From an uncultured Eubacteriales bacterium (GTDB taxonomy: Bacteria > Bacillota > Clostridia > Christensenellales > UBA1242), in contig CAJKVX010000027.1 of the NCBI GenBank assembly GCA_905203455.1, positions 1 to 11,582 of the forward strand: a stretch of 11,582 nucleotides of DNA, written 5' to 3'. The translations under genes and the position numbers were made by a program. Every line of letters begins with the position of its first letter. The stretch's first letter is position 1. Shown piece by piece: positions 1 to 7,965 of the stretch. The notes beneath the pieces were generated by a model, which was not told where the DNA came from, searched no databases, and saw only the letters and a list, made by a program, of their open reading frames with translations.

Positions 1-20
1 ATATTATTGTGAGGTTTATT

Positions 21-1040
21 ATGAAATTTGTTATTGATGCTTTTGGTGGGGATAATGCACCTTATGAAATTGTTGCGGGAGCAGTCAGCGCCGTTAACTT
101 AATTAGTGATGTTGAAATTGTTTTAACAGGGGATAGTGAAAAAATCAACTCAATTTTAAAAGAAATTGGCTATAGTGGAAACAAAATTGAAGTTGTTGAT
201 GCACCTGAGGTTATAACCAATGATGAATCACCAACACTTGCAATTAGAACCAAAAAGAACAGTTCACTTGTTGTTGGGCTTGATATGCTTGCAAATAATG
301 ATAATATTGATGGGCTTATCAGCGCAGGAAGCACAGGGGCAGTTCTTGCAGGTGGACTTTTTAGGGTTGGAAGAATTGATGGGGTTTTAAGGCCAGCACT
401 TTGCCCACTTTTGCCTAATGCGTGCGGGGGAAAAACCTTGCTTATTGATTGCGGGGCTAATGTTGATTGCAAACCTGAATATCTTGTTCAATTTGCAATA
501 ATGGGCTCGGCTTACATGAAGGCAACTTTTAACATAGAAAACCCAAGAGTAGCCCTTATAAGCGTTGGCACTGAAGATAAAAAGGGTAATGAATTAACCC
601 ATAAAGCATTTGAAAAACTAAAAGAAATTAAAGACATCAACTTTGTTGGTAACATGGAAGCAAGAGACCTTCTTTCAGGCAATTATGATGTTTTGGTGTG
701 TGATGGGTTTATTGGTAATGTTGCGTTAAAATCAACCGAAGGTGCTATTGCATTTTTCATGAAAACAATGAAAGAACAAATTAAAAACGCGGGCGTTGGC
801 GCTAAACTTGGTGCGGCAATGCTTAAAAAAGTTTTCAAAGAATTAAAAAATAAACTTGATTATAACAATCAAGGTGGTTCACCATTTTTGGGGGTTAAAA
901 AATTGGTTATTAAATCTCATGGTTCAAGCAATGCAAAAACAATATATTCTTGCGTGTTGCAGGCAAGGCAATTGGTTCTTTCAAACACTGTTCTAAAAAT
1001 CAAAGAAAGCCTTAAAGATGCAAAGTTGGAGGAAGTTTAG
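21..1040 (+). CDS. plsX: Phosphate acyltransferase PlsX
   Basis: PlsX makes acyl-phosphate from acyl-ACP and phosphate, the first committed step of the PlsX/PlsY route to phosphatidic acid; it is a peripheral membrane enzyme. The 339-residue product is normal family length. Family motifs seen in order are IDAFGGDNAP at the N-terminus, SAGSTGA, LRPAL, DCGANVDCKP, GTEDKKGNE, GNVALKSTEG and HGSSNAKT. The start is the ATG at 21, with GAGG at 11-14 six bases upstream; the in-frame GTG at 9 overlaps that ribosome binding site and is rejected. The gene is the first of a tight run and its stop touches the rnc start codon. In relatives fabD, fabG and/or acpP usually lie between plsX and rnc; none is here. 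Identification is secure. Confidence 0.97.
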   Translation: MKFVIDAFGGDNAPYEIVAGAVSAVNLISDVEIVLTGDSEKINSILKEIGYSGNKIEVVDAPEVITNDESPTLAIRTKKNSSLVVGLDMLANNDNIDGLISAGSTGAVLAGGLFRVGRIDGVLRPALCPLLPNACGGKTLLIDCGANVDCKPEYLVQFAIMGSAYMKATFNIENPRVALISVGTEDKKGNELTHKAFEKLKEIKDINFVGNMEARDLLSGNYDVLVCDGFIGNVALKSTEGAIAFFMKTMKEQIKNAGVGAKLGAAMLKKVFKELKNKLDYNNQGGSPFLGVKKLVIKSHGSSNAKTIYSCVLQARQLVLSNTVLKIKESLKDAKLEEV

Positions 1041-1715
1041 TTGACAAATACATTTAACTTTCACGAGGCAGAAGATAAACTTAAAGTTAAGTTTAAAAAC
1101 AAAGAACTTCTTGAAACGGCATTTACTCATTCAAGTTATGCAAACGAAAACAACAAGCAAAGCAATGAGCGTCTTGAATTTTTGGGAGACAGTGTTCTTG
1201 GGCTGATTGTAACTCAAGTTATTTATTCAAAAACCGACTTTAAAGAGGGGCAACTTTCAAAACTTAGGGCATTGCTTGTTAGCGAAGAGCCGTTATCTAG
1301 AATTGTTGATATGCTTGATATTGAAAAACTAATGCTTAAAGGCAAAGGTGAAAGCAAAAGCAAGGTTTCAAGCAAGGCAATTAAGTGTGATTTGTTTGAA
1401 GCCATTGTTGGGGCAATTTATTTAGATTTAGGGTTTGGTGCTGCAAAAAAATTTGTTTTATTTAACTTGAAACCAATTTTTGAAGAGGTTAGTGGGCTTG
1501 AAACTTTTGAAGATGCAAAAACTCAACTTCAAGAAAAATTTGCTCATAAGAAAATATTTTACAAAACTAAAAAAATTGGATTAGAGCATAACCCTGAATA
1601 TGAAAGTGTGGTTTACATTAACGGGGTGGCGTGTGGCAAAGGCAATGCCACAAACAAACGCAGTGCTGAGCAACTTGCAGCGCAAGTTGCACTTAGAAGT
1701 GTAACAAAAGTTTAG
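1041..1715 (+). CDS. rnc: Ribonuclease III
   Basis: RNase III is a dimeric, Mg-dependent double-strand RNA endonuclease that processes rRNA precursors and structured mRNAs. The 224-residue protein has the signature NERLEFLGDSVL at residues 42-53, with catalytic E46 and D50, and a second acidic cluster DLFEAIVGAIYLD with D117 and E120. A C-terminal double-stranded RNA binding domain spans about residues 153-223, with the expected KRSAEQLAAQVAL end. The start is TTG at 1041, directly after the plsX stop, with GGAGG at 1028-1032 eight bases upstream; no better start fits. The zero-base gap implies translational coupling to plsX. All catalytic residues are present, so it should be active. Confidence 0.97.
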   Translation: MTNTFNFHEAEDKLKVKFKNKELLETAFTHSSYANENNKQSNERLEFLGDSVLGLIVTQVIYSKTDFKEGQLSKLRALLVSEEPLSRIVDMLDIEKLMLKGKGESKSKVSSKAIKCDLFEAIVGAIYLDLGFGAAKKFVLFNLKPIFEEVSGLETFEDAKTQLQEKFAHKKIFYKTKKIGLEHNPEYESVVYINGVACGKGNATNKRSAEQLAAQVALRSVTKV

Positions 1716-1728
1716 TGAGGTAAAGACT

Positions 1729-4700
1729 TTGAAATTTAAAAAAATTGAAATTTATGGTTTTAAATCTTTTGCAGATAAAACCGAAGTTAGGTTTGAATCA
1801 GGTGTAACAGGAATTGTTGGGCCAAATGGTTGTGGGAAAAGTAATGTTGCTGATGCCATCAGATGGGTAATGGGTGAGCAAAGCGCAAAGGCTCTTCGTG
1901 GTGGAAACATGCAAGATGTTATTTTTAACGGAACCGACACAAGAAAAAGGCAATCTTTTTGTGAGGTTTCTTTGTTTTTTGATAACTCTGAACGCATTTT
2001 TCCGCTTGATTATGATGAAGTTGTTTTTACCCGTAAACTTTATAGATCTGGTGAAAGTGAATACCAAATCAATAAAAACCAATGCCGAATGAAAGATATT
2101 GTTGATGCCCTAAGAGATTCAGGGCTTGGGAAAGAAAGTTACTCAATTATTGGTCAAGGCAAAATTGACAGTCTTCTTTCAGCAAAACCTGAAGAAAGAA
2201 GGTCGGTTTTTGAAGAGGCTGCGGGAATAAGCAGATTTAAAAGCAGAAAAATTGAAGCCGAAAGAAAACTTGAAAGAACAAATGAAAACTTAACAAGGCT
2301 TAATGATATTATTTTAGAACTTGAAAGGCAACTTGGTCCACTTAAAGAGCAAAGCGAAAAAGCGAAAAAGTTTTTAGATTTGAGAGACAAATTGAAACTT
2401 TTGGAACTTAACATTTATGTTGCTCAATATGAGTCTGCAAGCACCAATAAAGATGCAATAAGAGAAAAACTTAAAGGCATTTGTGAAGAACTTGAAACTA
2501 AACAAAAAGAACTTGAGCATGTGCTTGAAGATTATAATTTCAGCAGAGAAAGCATTAATAATCTAGATTATAATATTGAACAGTTGCGTGATGAACTTTT
2601 AAAGATAACCGTTGAACTTGAAAAACAATCAGGGGAAAGCAACCTTGTGCGTGAAAAACTGGCGAATGCAAAAGAACAGGCTGAAAAACTAAACACCCAA
2701 ATTAGTCAAGATGAAGTTTTGCAACAATCTGCTGGCGAGAAAATTGAAGAAAGAAAAACTGAAAAAGCAAAACTTGAAACAGTAATAGGTGAACTTGACA
2801 GGCAACTTGGTAACCTTAACGATGAGTATTTAGAGGTTGTTGACCGCATTACCGCAGGTGAAAAAACAGCCGAAGAAAGTGGAGATGAAATTTATTCTGC
2901 GCTTGATAAGTTAGGAGATGTTAAGTCAAGCATTTCAAGTCTTAATGCTCAAAAAAATAGTCTTGTTGACCGTAAACAAGAAATAGCCAACAGGCAGAAC
3001 GAAATTGAAAAAGAAAAAATTAATCTTGAAAATAATTTGGCAGATAAACAAAATGAACTTGAAAAAGCAAAACTTGACCTTGAAAAATCTAAATCAATGC
3101 AATCAGAACTTAATGAAGAGTTAAGGCAAAGCAGCCAAACTTTGAGTGATTATTACACAAAGCAACAAGAACTTAACGCCGAATTTCACACAAAAACAAG
3201 CCGTGCAAGAATTATGCAAGAGATGGCAGAAGAAAACGAGGGCTACATTTTAAGCGTTAAAAGGCTTCTTGAACAGGCAAAAACTAATTCAAGTTTGGGT
3301 GGAATGATTGTTGGTGTTGTTGCAAAACTAATGAAGGTTCCTGAAAGGCTTGAAACAGCCATTGAAATGGCATTGGGCTCAGCCGTTCAAAACATTGTTA
3401 CACATAACGAAGATGAAGCAAAATATATTGTTAACTTTTTAAAACAAAACAGGTTTGGAAGGGCAACTTTTCTTCCAATTTCAAGCGTTAAAGAAAGGTT
3501 TATTGCAACTGAATTTATGCCTAAATTAAAATCTCAGGGCGTGCTTGGAATTGCAAGCGAACTTATAACCTTTGAAAAATCTCTTTTGCCAGTGTTTAAA
3601 AGTTTGCTTGGTTCAACCGTTATTGTTGACACCATTGATAACGCCGTTAACCTTGCAAAACAAACAAGGTATTCATTTAAAATTGTAACGCTTGATGGCG
3701 ATGTTATTAACCCGCAAGGGTCAATTACTGGTGGTTCTAAAAAAGAAGCAGCAGTTAATTTGCTTGGAAGAGAAAGGGAACTTGAAGACACCAAAAAAAG
3801 TGTGCTTTTAATTAAAAATGAATTAGACAAAATTGCCCAGAAAATTGAAAATGAAAAACAAAACAAAAACAATATTAATGAAAAGTTAATCGAACTTGCA
3901 AGCAAAATTCATGAACAGGAAGTGATGTTAGTTAAAATTTCAGACGACATTGAAAACATTGAAAACGAGCAAGATGATTTGCAGGTTGAGTTAAGAAACT
4001 TAGGTTATCAATTTGAAAATATTATTGACCAAATTGAAATAATCAATGCAACATTAAAAGAAACAAGTAGCAAAGAGCAGGAAATTGTTGACCAAAAAAC
4101 TGTTGCAAGTGAAAGCAAAAGGTTAATGGCTTCAAAGTTTGACCAACTTAAAAAGCGAAGAGAAGCGTTATATGAAAATTTAACCGAACTTAAAGTAACA
4201 AAAGCCAGCAAAGAGGCAGAACTTATAAAAGCAATTGAAGATATTGAAAGGCTTGAAACCGATGTTGCAACAAGCAATTATAGGTATCGTGAAAATAAAC
4301 TCGAATTGCAAAAAAATTTATCTGCCATTGCTGAATATGAAAACATTTTAAGTTCATTTGTTGAAAGTGCAAGTCAAACTGAGGCAAAGGCAAGACTTGA
4401 TGAAATTAAAAATGAACTTCAACAGATGGACATGAAAAAGGCAACCCTTCAAGCAACAATGAACAATGCTGACAGCAAAAAAATGGAACTTTCAGCAGAC
4501 ATTCAAAAGGCAAGCGACAAAAAAATTAAAGAAGAAATGAATCTTCAAAAGGTTGACACTGACATTGAGGCGATGCAAGAACGCGTTTGGGAAGAATATT
4601 CAATGACATATGCTGATGCTGTTTTAAATAAAGTTGAAGACTTTAACTTAACAGAAGGTCTTGCAGAAAGCGGAAAGATTAAGAAAGAAATAAATGCGCT

Positions 4701-5325
4701 TGGGTATGTTCATGTTGGGGCAATTGAAGAAATTAAAGCCGTTAGCGAAAGGTATGACGACCTTTGTGTGCAAAGAGATGACCTAACAAAAACTCAAGAC
4801 GATTTAATTAAAATAATTAAAGAATTAACTGGGCAAATGGAAGCAAGGTTTAAAGACCAGTTTGAAAAAATTAACTTAAACTTCCAAAAAACCTTTAAAG
4901 AACTTTTTGGTGGCGGAAGGGCCGAACTTATTTTACATGATGATGTTAGTTGCCTTGAAGCAGGAATTGACATTGTGGCTGAGCCACCTGGCAAAAAACT
5001 TCAAAGCATAAGTCTTCTTTCAGGTGGTGAAAGGGCTTTTACTGCTGTTGCTATTCTGTTTGCAATTTTAAAGTTAAGGCCAATGCCATTCTGTGTGCTT
5101 GACGAAATTGAGGCAGCCCTTGATGACGCCAATGTTGAAAGGTTTGCTAAATATTTAAAAAGGTTCAGCCAAGACACACAATTTATAGTTATAACTCACA
5201 GAAAGCCAACAATGGAACTTGCCGATTGTCTTTATGGTGTTACAATGGAAGAGAAAGGGGTTTCAAAAATGGTTTCTGTTAAACTTAGTGATGCAACAAA
5301 ATTATCAAGTGAGGTTAGTGCATAA
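1729..5325 (+). CDS. smc: Chromosome partition protein SMC
   Basis: SMC is the ATPase of the bacterial condensin; with ScpA and ScpB (not in this window) it extrudes DNA loops and helps segregate replicated origins. The 1198-residue protein has the full architecture: an N-terminal ATPase half with Walker A GPNGCGKS at 31-38, a long coiled coil (about 165-515), a hinge at about 520-670 with small GG and GS turns, a returning coiled coil (about 675-1030), and a C-terminal ATPase half. The ABC signature LLSGGERAF lies near 1097-1105 and Walker B CVLDEIEAALDD near 1122-1133. The start is TTG at 1729 with GAGG at 1717-1720. Length matches the family (B. subtilis about 1186). The coiled-coil DNA is rich in GAA, AAA and CTT codons, as expected. 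The stop overlaps the ftsY start by one base. Confidence 0.97.
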   Translation: MKFKKIEIYGFKSFADKTEVRFESGVTGIVGPNGCGKSNVADAIRWVMGEQSAKALRGGNMQDVIFNGTDTRKRQSFCEVSLFFDNSERIFPLDYDEVVFTRKLYRSGESEYQINKNQCRMKDIVDALRDSGLGKESYSIIGQGKIDSLLSAKPEERRSVFEEAAGISRFKSRKIEAERKLERTNENLTRLNDIILELERQLGPLKEQSEKAKKFLDLRDKLKLLELNIYVAQYESASTNKDAIREKLKGICEELETKQKELEHVLEDYNFSRESINNLDYNIEQLRDELLKITVELEKQSGESNLVREKLANAKEQAEKLNTQISQDEVLQQSAGEKIEERKTEKAKLETVIGELDRQLGNLNDEYLEVVDRITAGEKTAEESGDEIYSALDKLGDVKSSISSLNAQKNSLVDRKQEIANRQNEIEKEKINLENNLADKQNELEKAKLDLEKSKSMQSELNEELRQSSQTLSDYYTKQQELNAEFHTKTSRARIMQEMAEENEGYILSVKRLLEQAKTNSSLGGMIVGVVAKLMKVPERLETAIEMALGSAVQNIVTHNEDEAKYIVNFLKQNRFGRATFLPISSVKERFIATEFMPKLKSQGVLGIASELITFEKSLLPVFKSLLGSTVIVDTIDNAVNLAKQTRYSFKIVTLDGDVINPQGSITGGSKKEAAVNLLGRERELEDTKKSVLLIKNELDKIAQKIENEKQNKNNINEKLIELASKIHEQEVMLVKISDDIENIENEQDDLQVELRNLGYQFENIIDQIEIINATLKETSSKEQEIVDQKTVASESKRLMASKFDQLKKRREALYENLTELKVTKASKEAELIKAIEDIERLETDVATSNYRYRENKLELQKNLSAIAEYENILSSFVESASQTEAKARLDEIKNELQQMDMKKATLQATMNNADSKKMELSADIQKASDKKIKEEMNLQKVDTDIEAMQERVWEEYSMTYADAVLNKVEDFNLTEGLAESGKIKKEINALGYVHVGAIEEIKAVSERYDDLCVQRDDLTKTQDDLIKIIKELTGQMEARFKDQFEKINLNFQKTFKELFGGGRAELILHDDVSCLEAGIDIVAEPPGKKLQSISLLSGGERAFTAVAILFAILKLRPMPFCVLDEIEAALDDANVERFAKYLKRFSQDTQFIVITHRKPTMELADCLYGVTMEEKGVSKMVSVKLSDATKLSSEVSA

Positions 5326-6221
5326 TGGGCTTCTTTTCAAGATTATTTGAAGGCAATAAAAAAACAAAAAAATCTTTTGCTGAAAAATTAAAATATATTT
5401 TCACAGGCAATGAAATTGATGAAGAGTTTTATGAAGAACTTGAATATTGTCTTCTTTCAAGCGATATTAGCAGTTCAACTTGTGATGAAATTATAAGTGA
5501 ACTAAAAACCCAGGCAAAACAAAAAAAATTGAAAAAAACTCAAGATTGTAAAAATTTGCTTAAAGAAATAATGGTAGAGATTTTAAACAGACCAGAGTTG
5601 CCTGATTTCAGTTATCCGCTGGTTATTATGGTTGTTGGCGTTAATGGTGTTGGAAAAACAACTGCTATTGGCAAAATGGCAAAACTGTTCACTCAAATGG
5701 GTAAAAAGGTAACAATTGCAGCGGCTGACACTTTCAGGGCAGCAGCGGCTGACCAACTTGAAGTTTGGGCAGAGCGTGCAAAGGTGAAAATAATTAAAAG
5801 CAGCGCTGGGGCTGACCCAGGTGCCGTTGTGTTTGACGCAATAAGTTCAGCAAAAGCAAAAGGAACTGATTGTTTAATTATTGACACAGCGGGAAGACTT
5901 CATAATAAATCAAACTTAATGGAAGAACTTAAAAAGATTTCAAGAATTGTTGAAAAAGAGTTTCCAAATGCAAATTACCACAAGGCAATTGTGGTTGATG
6001 CAACAACGGGGCAAAACTCAACTAACCAAGTTGAACTGTTTGATGAAGCGGTTGGGCTTACTGATATAATAATCACTAAACTTGATGGCACGGCAAAAGG
6101 TGGGTTCTTATTAAACCTTGCTGAGCAGTTTAACATTCCAATAAGGTTTGTTGGGGTTGGAGAGGGCATTGATGACCTTATTCCGTTTAACTCAAAAGAG
6201 TTTGTTGATTCAATTTTGTAA
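5325..6221 (+). CDS. ftsY: Signal recognition particle receptor FtsY
   Basis: FtsY is the membrane-associated GTPase that docks SRP-ribosome complexes to the Sec translocon by forming a heterodimer with Ffh. The 298-residue protein is essentially the NG core. An N-terminal basic, Phe-rich segment (residues 1-25) could be the amphipathic membrane-targeting helix; the long acidic A domain of enterobacterial FtsY is absent, as in many Bacillota. GTPase motifs are GVNGVGKT at 105-112, DTFRAAA at 135-141, DTAGR at 187-191, TKLD at 251-254 and GVGE at 277-280. The ATG overlaps the smc TAA by one base (TAATG), with GAGG at 5311-5314, so it should be translationally coupled to smc. The next gap carries a new promoter for ylxM and ffh. 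Confidence 0.97.
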   Translation: MGFFSRLFEGNKKTKKSFAEKLKYIFTGNEIDEEFYEELEYCLLSSDISSSTCDEIISELKTQAKQKKLKKTQDCKNLLKEIMVEILNRPELPDFSYPLVIMVVGVNGVGKTTAIGKMAKLFTQMGKKVTIAAADTFRAAAADQLEVWAERAKVKIIKSSAGADPGAVVFDAISSAKAKGTDCLIIDTAGRLHNKSNLMEELKKISRIVEKEFPNANYHKAIVVDATTGQNSTNQVELFDEAVGLTDIIITKLDGTAKGGFLLNLAEQFNIPIRFVGVGEGIDDLIPFNSKEFVDSIL

Positions 6222-6227
6222 ATTTTC

Positions 6228-6256
6228 TTGACAAAAAATAAAAAATGATATATTAT
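6228..6256 (+). promoter_or_regulatory. Sigma-A-type promoter for ylxM-ffh
   Basis: A perfect -35 box TTGACA (6228-6233) is followed by a 17-bp A-rich spacer and a -10 box TATTAT (6251-6256), one mismatch from consensus. It sits in the only sizeable gap of the first half of the window, just after the ftsY stop. The predicted transcription start is near 6262-6264. It should let ylxM-ffh, and perhaps rpsP onward, be transcribed independently of plsX-rnc-smc-ftsY. It is predicted from sequence alone. Confidence 0.8.
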
Positions 6257-6261
6257 TTCAA

Positions 6262-6283
6262 TGTAAAGGTTAATGGCTTTACA
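6262..6283 (+). promoter_or_regulatory. Dyad at transcription start of ylxM-ffh
   Basis: TGTAAAG at 6262-6268 and CTTTACA at 6277-6283 form a perfect 7-bp inverted repeat around an 8-base spacer. It starts where transcription is predicted to begin and ends two to three bases before the ribosome binding site. It could be a repressor operator over the start site, or a 5'-terminal mRNA hairpin affecting stability or ribosome access. I do not recognise a known regulator's site. The stem has only two G-C pairs. Confidence 0.5.
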
Positions 6284-6297
6284 AAAGGTAGGTGCAG

Positions 6298-6570
6298 GTG
6301 GATATTTCAAGCAAACTAAAACTTAATGAATTGTTTGATGCTTATGGCAAACTTTTAACCGAAAAACAGCAAGAAATTTTAAATCTTTATTGTTTTAAAG
6401 ATTGTGGGTTAACAGAAATTGCTGAAAATTTATCAATAAGCAGGCAGGCTGTTCATGATGCTGTAAGTTCAGCACAAAAGTTGCTGGTTGATTTTGAAAA
6501 TAAAGTTGGGTTTATTAAATACAAAAAAGACCTTAGAAAAAATCTAGATAAGTTGAATTCAAAATTTTAA
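6298..6570 (+). CDS. ylxM: YlxM family DNA-binding protein, SRP-associated
   Basis: YlxM (UPF0122) is a small helix-turn-helix protein nearly always encoded beside ffh or ftsY in Bacillota. In streptococci it has been reported to modulate SRP GTPase function; its exact role here is inferred. The 90-residue protein resembles sigma-factor region 4: the segment LTEKQQEILNLY at 20-31 is followed by a helix-turn-helix at about 38-56 (LTEIAENLSISRQAVHDAV), then a basic C-terminus. I chose GTG at 6298 because GGTAGG (6287-6292) then lies five bases upstream. The in-frame GTG at 6292 would overlap that site and have only a 3-base spacing from AAAGG; it remains possible and would add two residues. The strong promoter just upstream serves this gene and ffh. 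Confidence 0.9.
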   Translation: MDISSKLKLNELFDAYGKLLTEKQQEILNLYCFKDCGLTEIAENLSISRQAVHDAVSSAQKLLVDFENKVGFIKYKKDLRKNLDKLNSKF

Positions 6571-6585
6571 AAGGCAAGGTTAGTT

Positions 6586-7914
6586 ATGGGCATATTTTCT
6601 AGTTTAGGCGAAAAACTAAATCACATATTTTCAAAGTTAACAAAAAGGGGCAAATTAACTGAACTTGAAATCAAGCAAGCAATGCGTGAAGTTAGAGTTG
6701 CTTTGCTTGAAGCTGATGTTAACTTTATGGTTGCAAAAGATTTTATTGCAAAAGTTACCGAAAAGGCCGTTGGTGAAGAAATTTTAAACAGTTTAACCCC
6801 AGGGCAACAGGTTATTAAAATTGTTAAAGATGAACTTGTTGAACTTATGGGAAGCACCAATGCAAAACTTGAAGTTAGCAGTAAACCCCCAACAGTAATT
6901 TTAATGTGCGGTTTGCAAGGTGCGGGAAAAACCACAATGTGTGGCAAACTTGCATTCATGCTTAAAAAACAGGGCAAAAAACCACTGCTTGTTGCCTGTG
7001 ATATTTACAGGCCAGCAGCAATTGAGCAATTAAAAATTGTTGGCAAAAACGCTGGTGTTGAGGTTTTTGAAAAGGGGCAAATTAACCCAGTTTCAATTGC
7101 AACAAGTGGGGTTGAACACGCAAAAAAACTTGGGCTTGACACCGTTATTATTGACACAGCGGGAAGGTTGCATATTGATGAAAAACTAATGCAAGAACTT
7201 GCCGACATTAAAAAAGCAACAAACCCAACTGAAATTTTGTTAACAATTGACGCAATGCTTGGGCAAGATGCAGTAAATGTTGCAAAAGAGTTTGATGATA
7301 AACTTGGCATTACAGGAATAATTGTAACAAAACTTGATGGCGACACTCGTGGTGGTGTGGCACTTTCAGTTAAAGCAGTTACTGGCAAACCCATTAAATT
7401 TTGCGGAGTTGGTGAAAAGATTGGCGACTTAGAACCATTTTATCCTGACAGAATGGCTTCACGAATTTTAGGCATGGGTGATGTTTTAACATTAATTGAA
7501 AAAGCCCAGCAGAATGTTGATGCCGAAGCCATGAAAAAAATGGAAGAAAATCTTAGAAAAAACACTTTCACCTTTGACGATTTTCTAATGCAATTTGAAC
7601 AAATCAGCAAAATGGGTGACCTTGCGGGGCTTATTTCAATGATACCTGGGGCAGGCACAAAGTTTAAAGTTGGTGATATTGATGAAAGAAAACTTGTTAA
7701 ATTCAAGGCAATTATTCAATCAATGACCAAAAAAGAGCGTGCAAACCCAGACCTAATTAAGGCAAGCCAAAAGAAAAGAATTGCAAGCGGAAGCGGAAGC
7801 ACAATTCAAGAAGTTAATTCCCTTATTAAGCAATTTGAACAAACCAAACAGATGATAAAGAACATGAATGGAAGCAAAATGCAAAAAATGTTTGGAAGAA
7901 AAATTAATTTTTAA
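6586..7914 (+). CDS. ffh: Signal recognition particle protein Ffh
   Basis: Ffh (SRP54) binds signal sequences on nascent chains and the SRP RNA, then FtsY, delivering membrane proteins to Sec. The 442-residue protein has an N domain (1-90), a G domain with GLQGAGKT at 109-116, DIYRPAA at 139-145, DTAGR at 190-194, TKLD at 248-251 and GVGE at 274-277, and an M domain from about 329 to 430. The SRP RNA-binding segment is KKRIASGSGSTIQEVNSLI (397-414). A Met-rich end (KQMIKNMNGSKMQKM) matches the signal-binding groove. The ATG at 6586 has AAGG-type Shine-Dalgarno options at 6571-6580 and lies 15 bases after ylxM. The single AGCT of the window falls here (6711-6714). The SRP RNA gene is not in the window. 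Confidence 0.98.
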   Translation: MGIFSSLGEKLNHIFSKLTKRGKLTELEIKQAMREVRVALLEADVNFMVAKDFIAKVTEKAVGEEILNSLTPGQQVIKIVKDELVELMGSTNAKLEVSSKPPTVILMCGLQGAGKTTMCGKLAFMLKKQGKKPLLVACDIYRPAAIEQLKIVGKNAGVEVFEKGQINPVSIATSGVEHAKKLGLDTVIIDTAGRLHIDEKLMQELADIKKATNPTEILLTIDAMLGQDAVNVAKEFDDKLGITGIIVTKLDGDTRGGVALSVKAVTGKPIKFCGVGEKIGDLEPFYPDRMASRILGMGDVLTLIEKAQQNVDAEAMKKMEENLRKNTFTFDDFLMQFEQISKMGDLAGLISMIPGAGTKFKVGDIDERKLVKFKAIIQSMTKKERANPDLIKASQKKRIASGSGSTIQEVNSLIKQFEQTKQMIKNMNGSKMQKMFGRKINF

Positions 7915-7938
7915 CATTTACGGCAAAAGCCGTTTATG
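7915..7938 (+). other. Small hairpin in ffh-rpsP gap
   Basis: ACGGC (7920-7924), AAAA loop and GCCGT (7929-7933) form a 5-bp stem directly after the ffh stop; a further CAT/ATG pairing can extend it over a 2x2 internal loop. Only three T follow, so it is not a convincing Rho-independent terminator. It could be an mRNA processing or stabilising element ahead of the highly expressed rpsP, or chance. Confidence 0.3.
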
Positions 7939-7965
7939 AATATACAACAAAAAGGAGAAAAAATA

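Noticed and set aside
9..20. GTG at 9 as an upstream start for plsX
   Set aside because: It overlaps the GAGG ribosome binding site that serves the ATG at 21, and the family begins at MKFVIDAFGGD.
7936..7965. ATG at 7936 as start of rpsP
   Set aside because: It adds ten residues not found in S16, lies next to the small hairpin, and spans the strong AAGGAG that serves ATG 7966.
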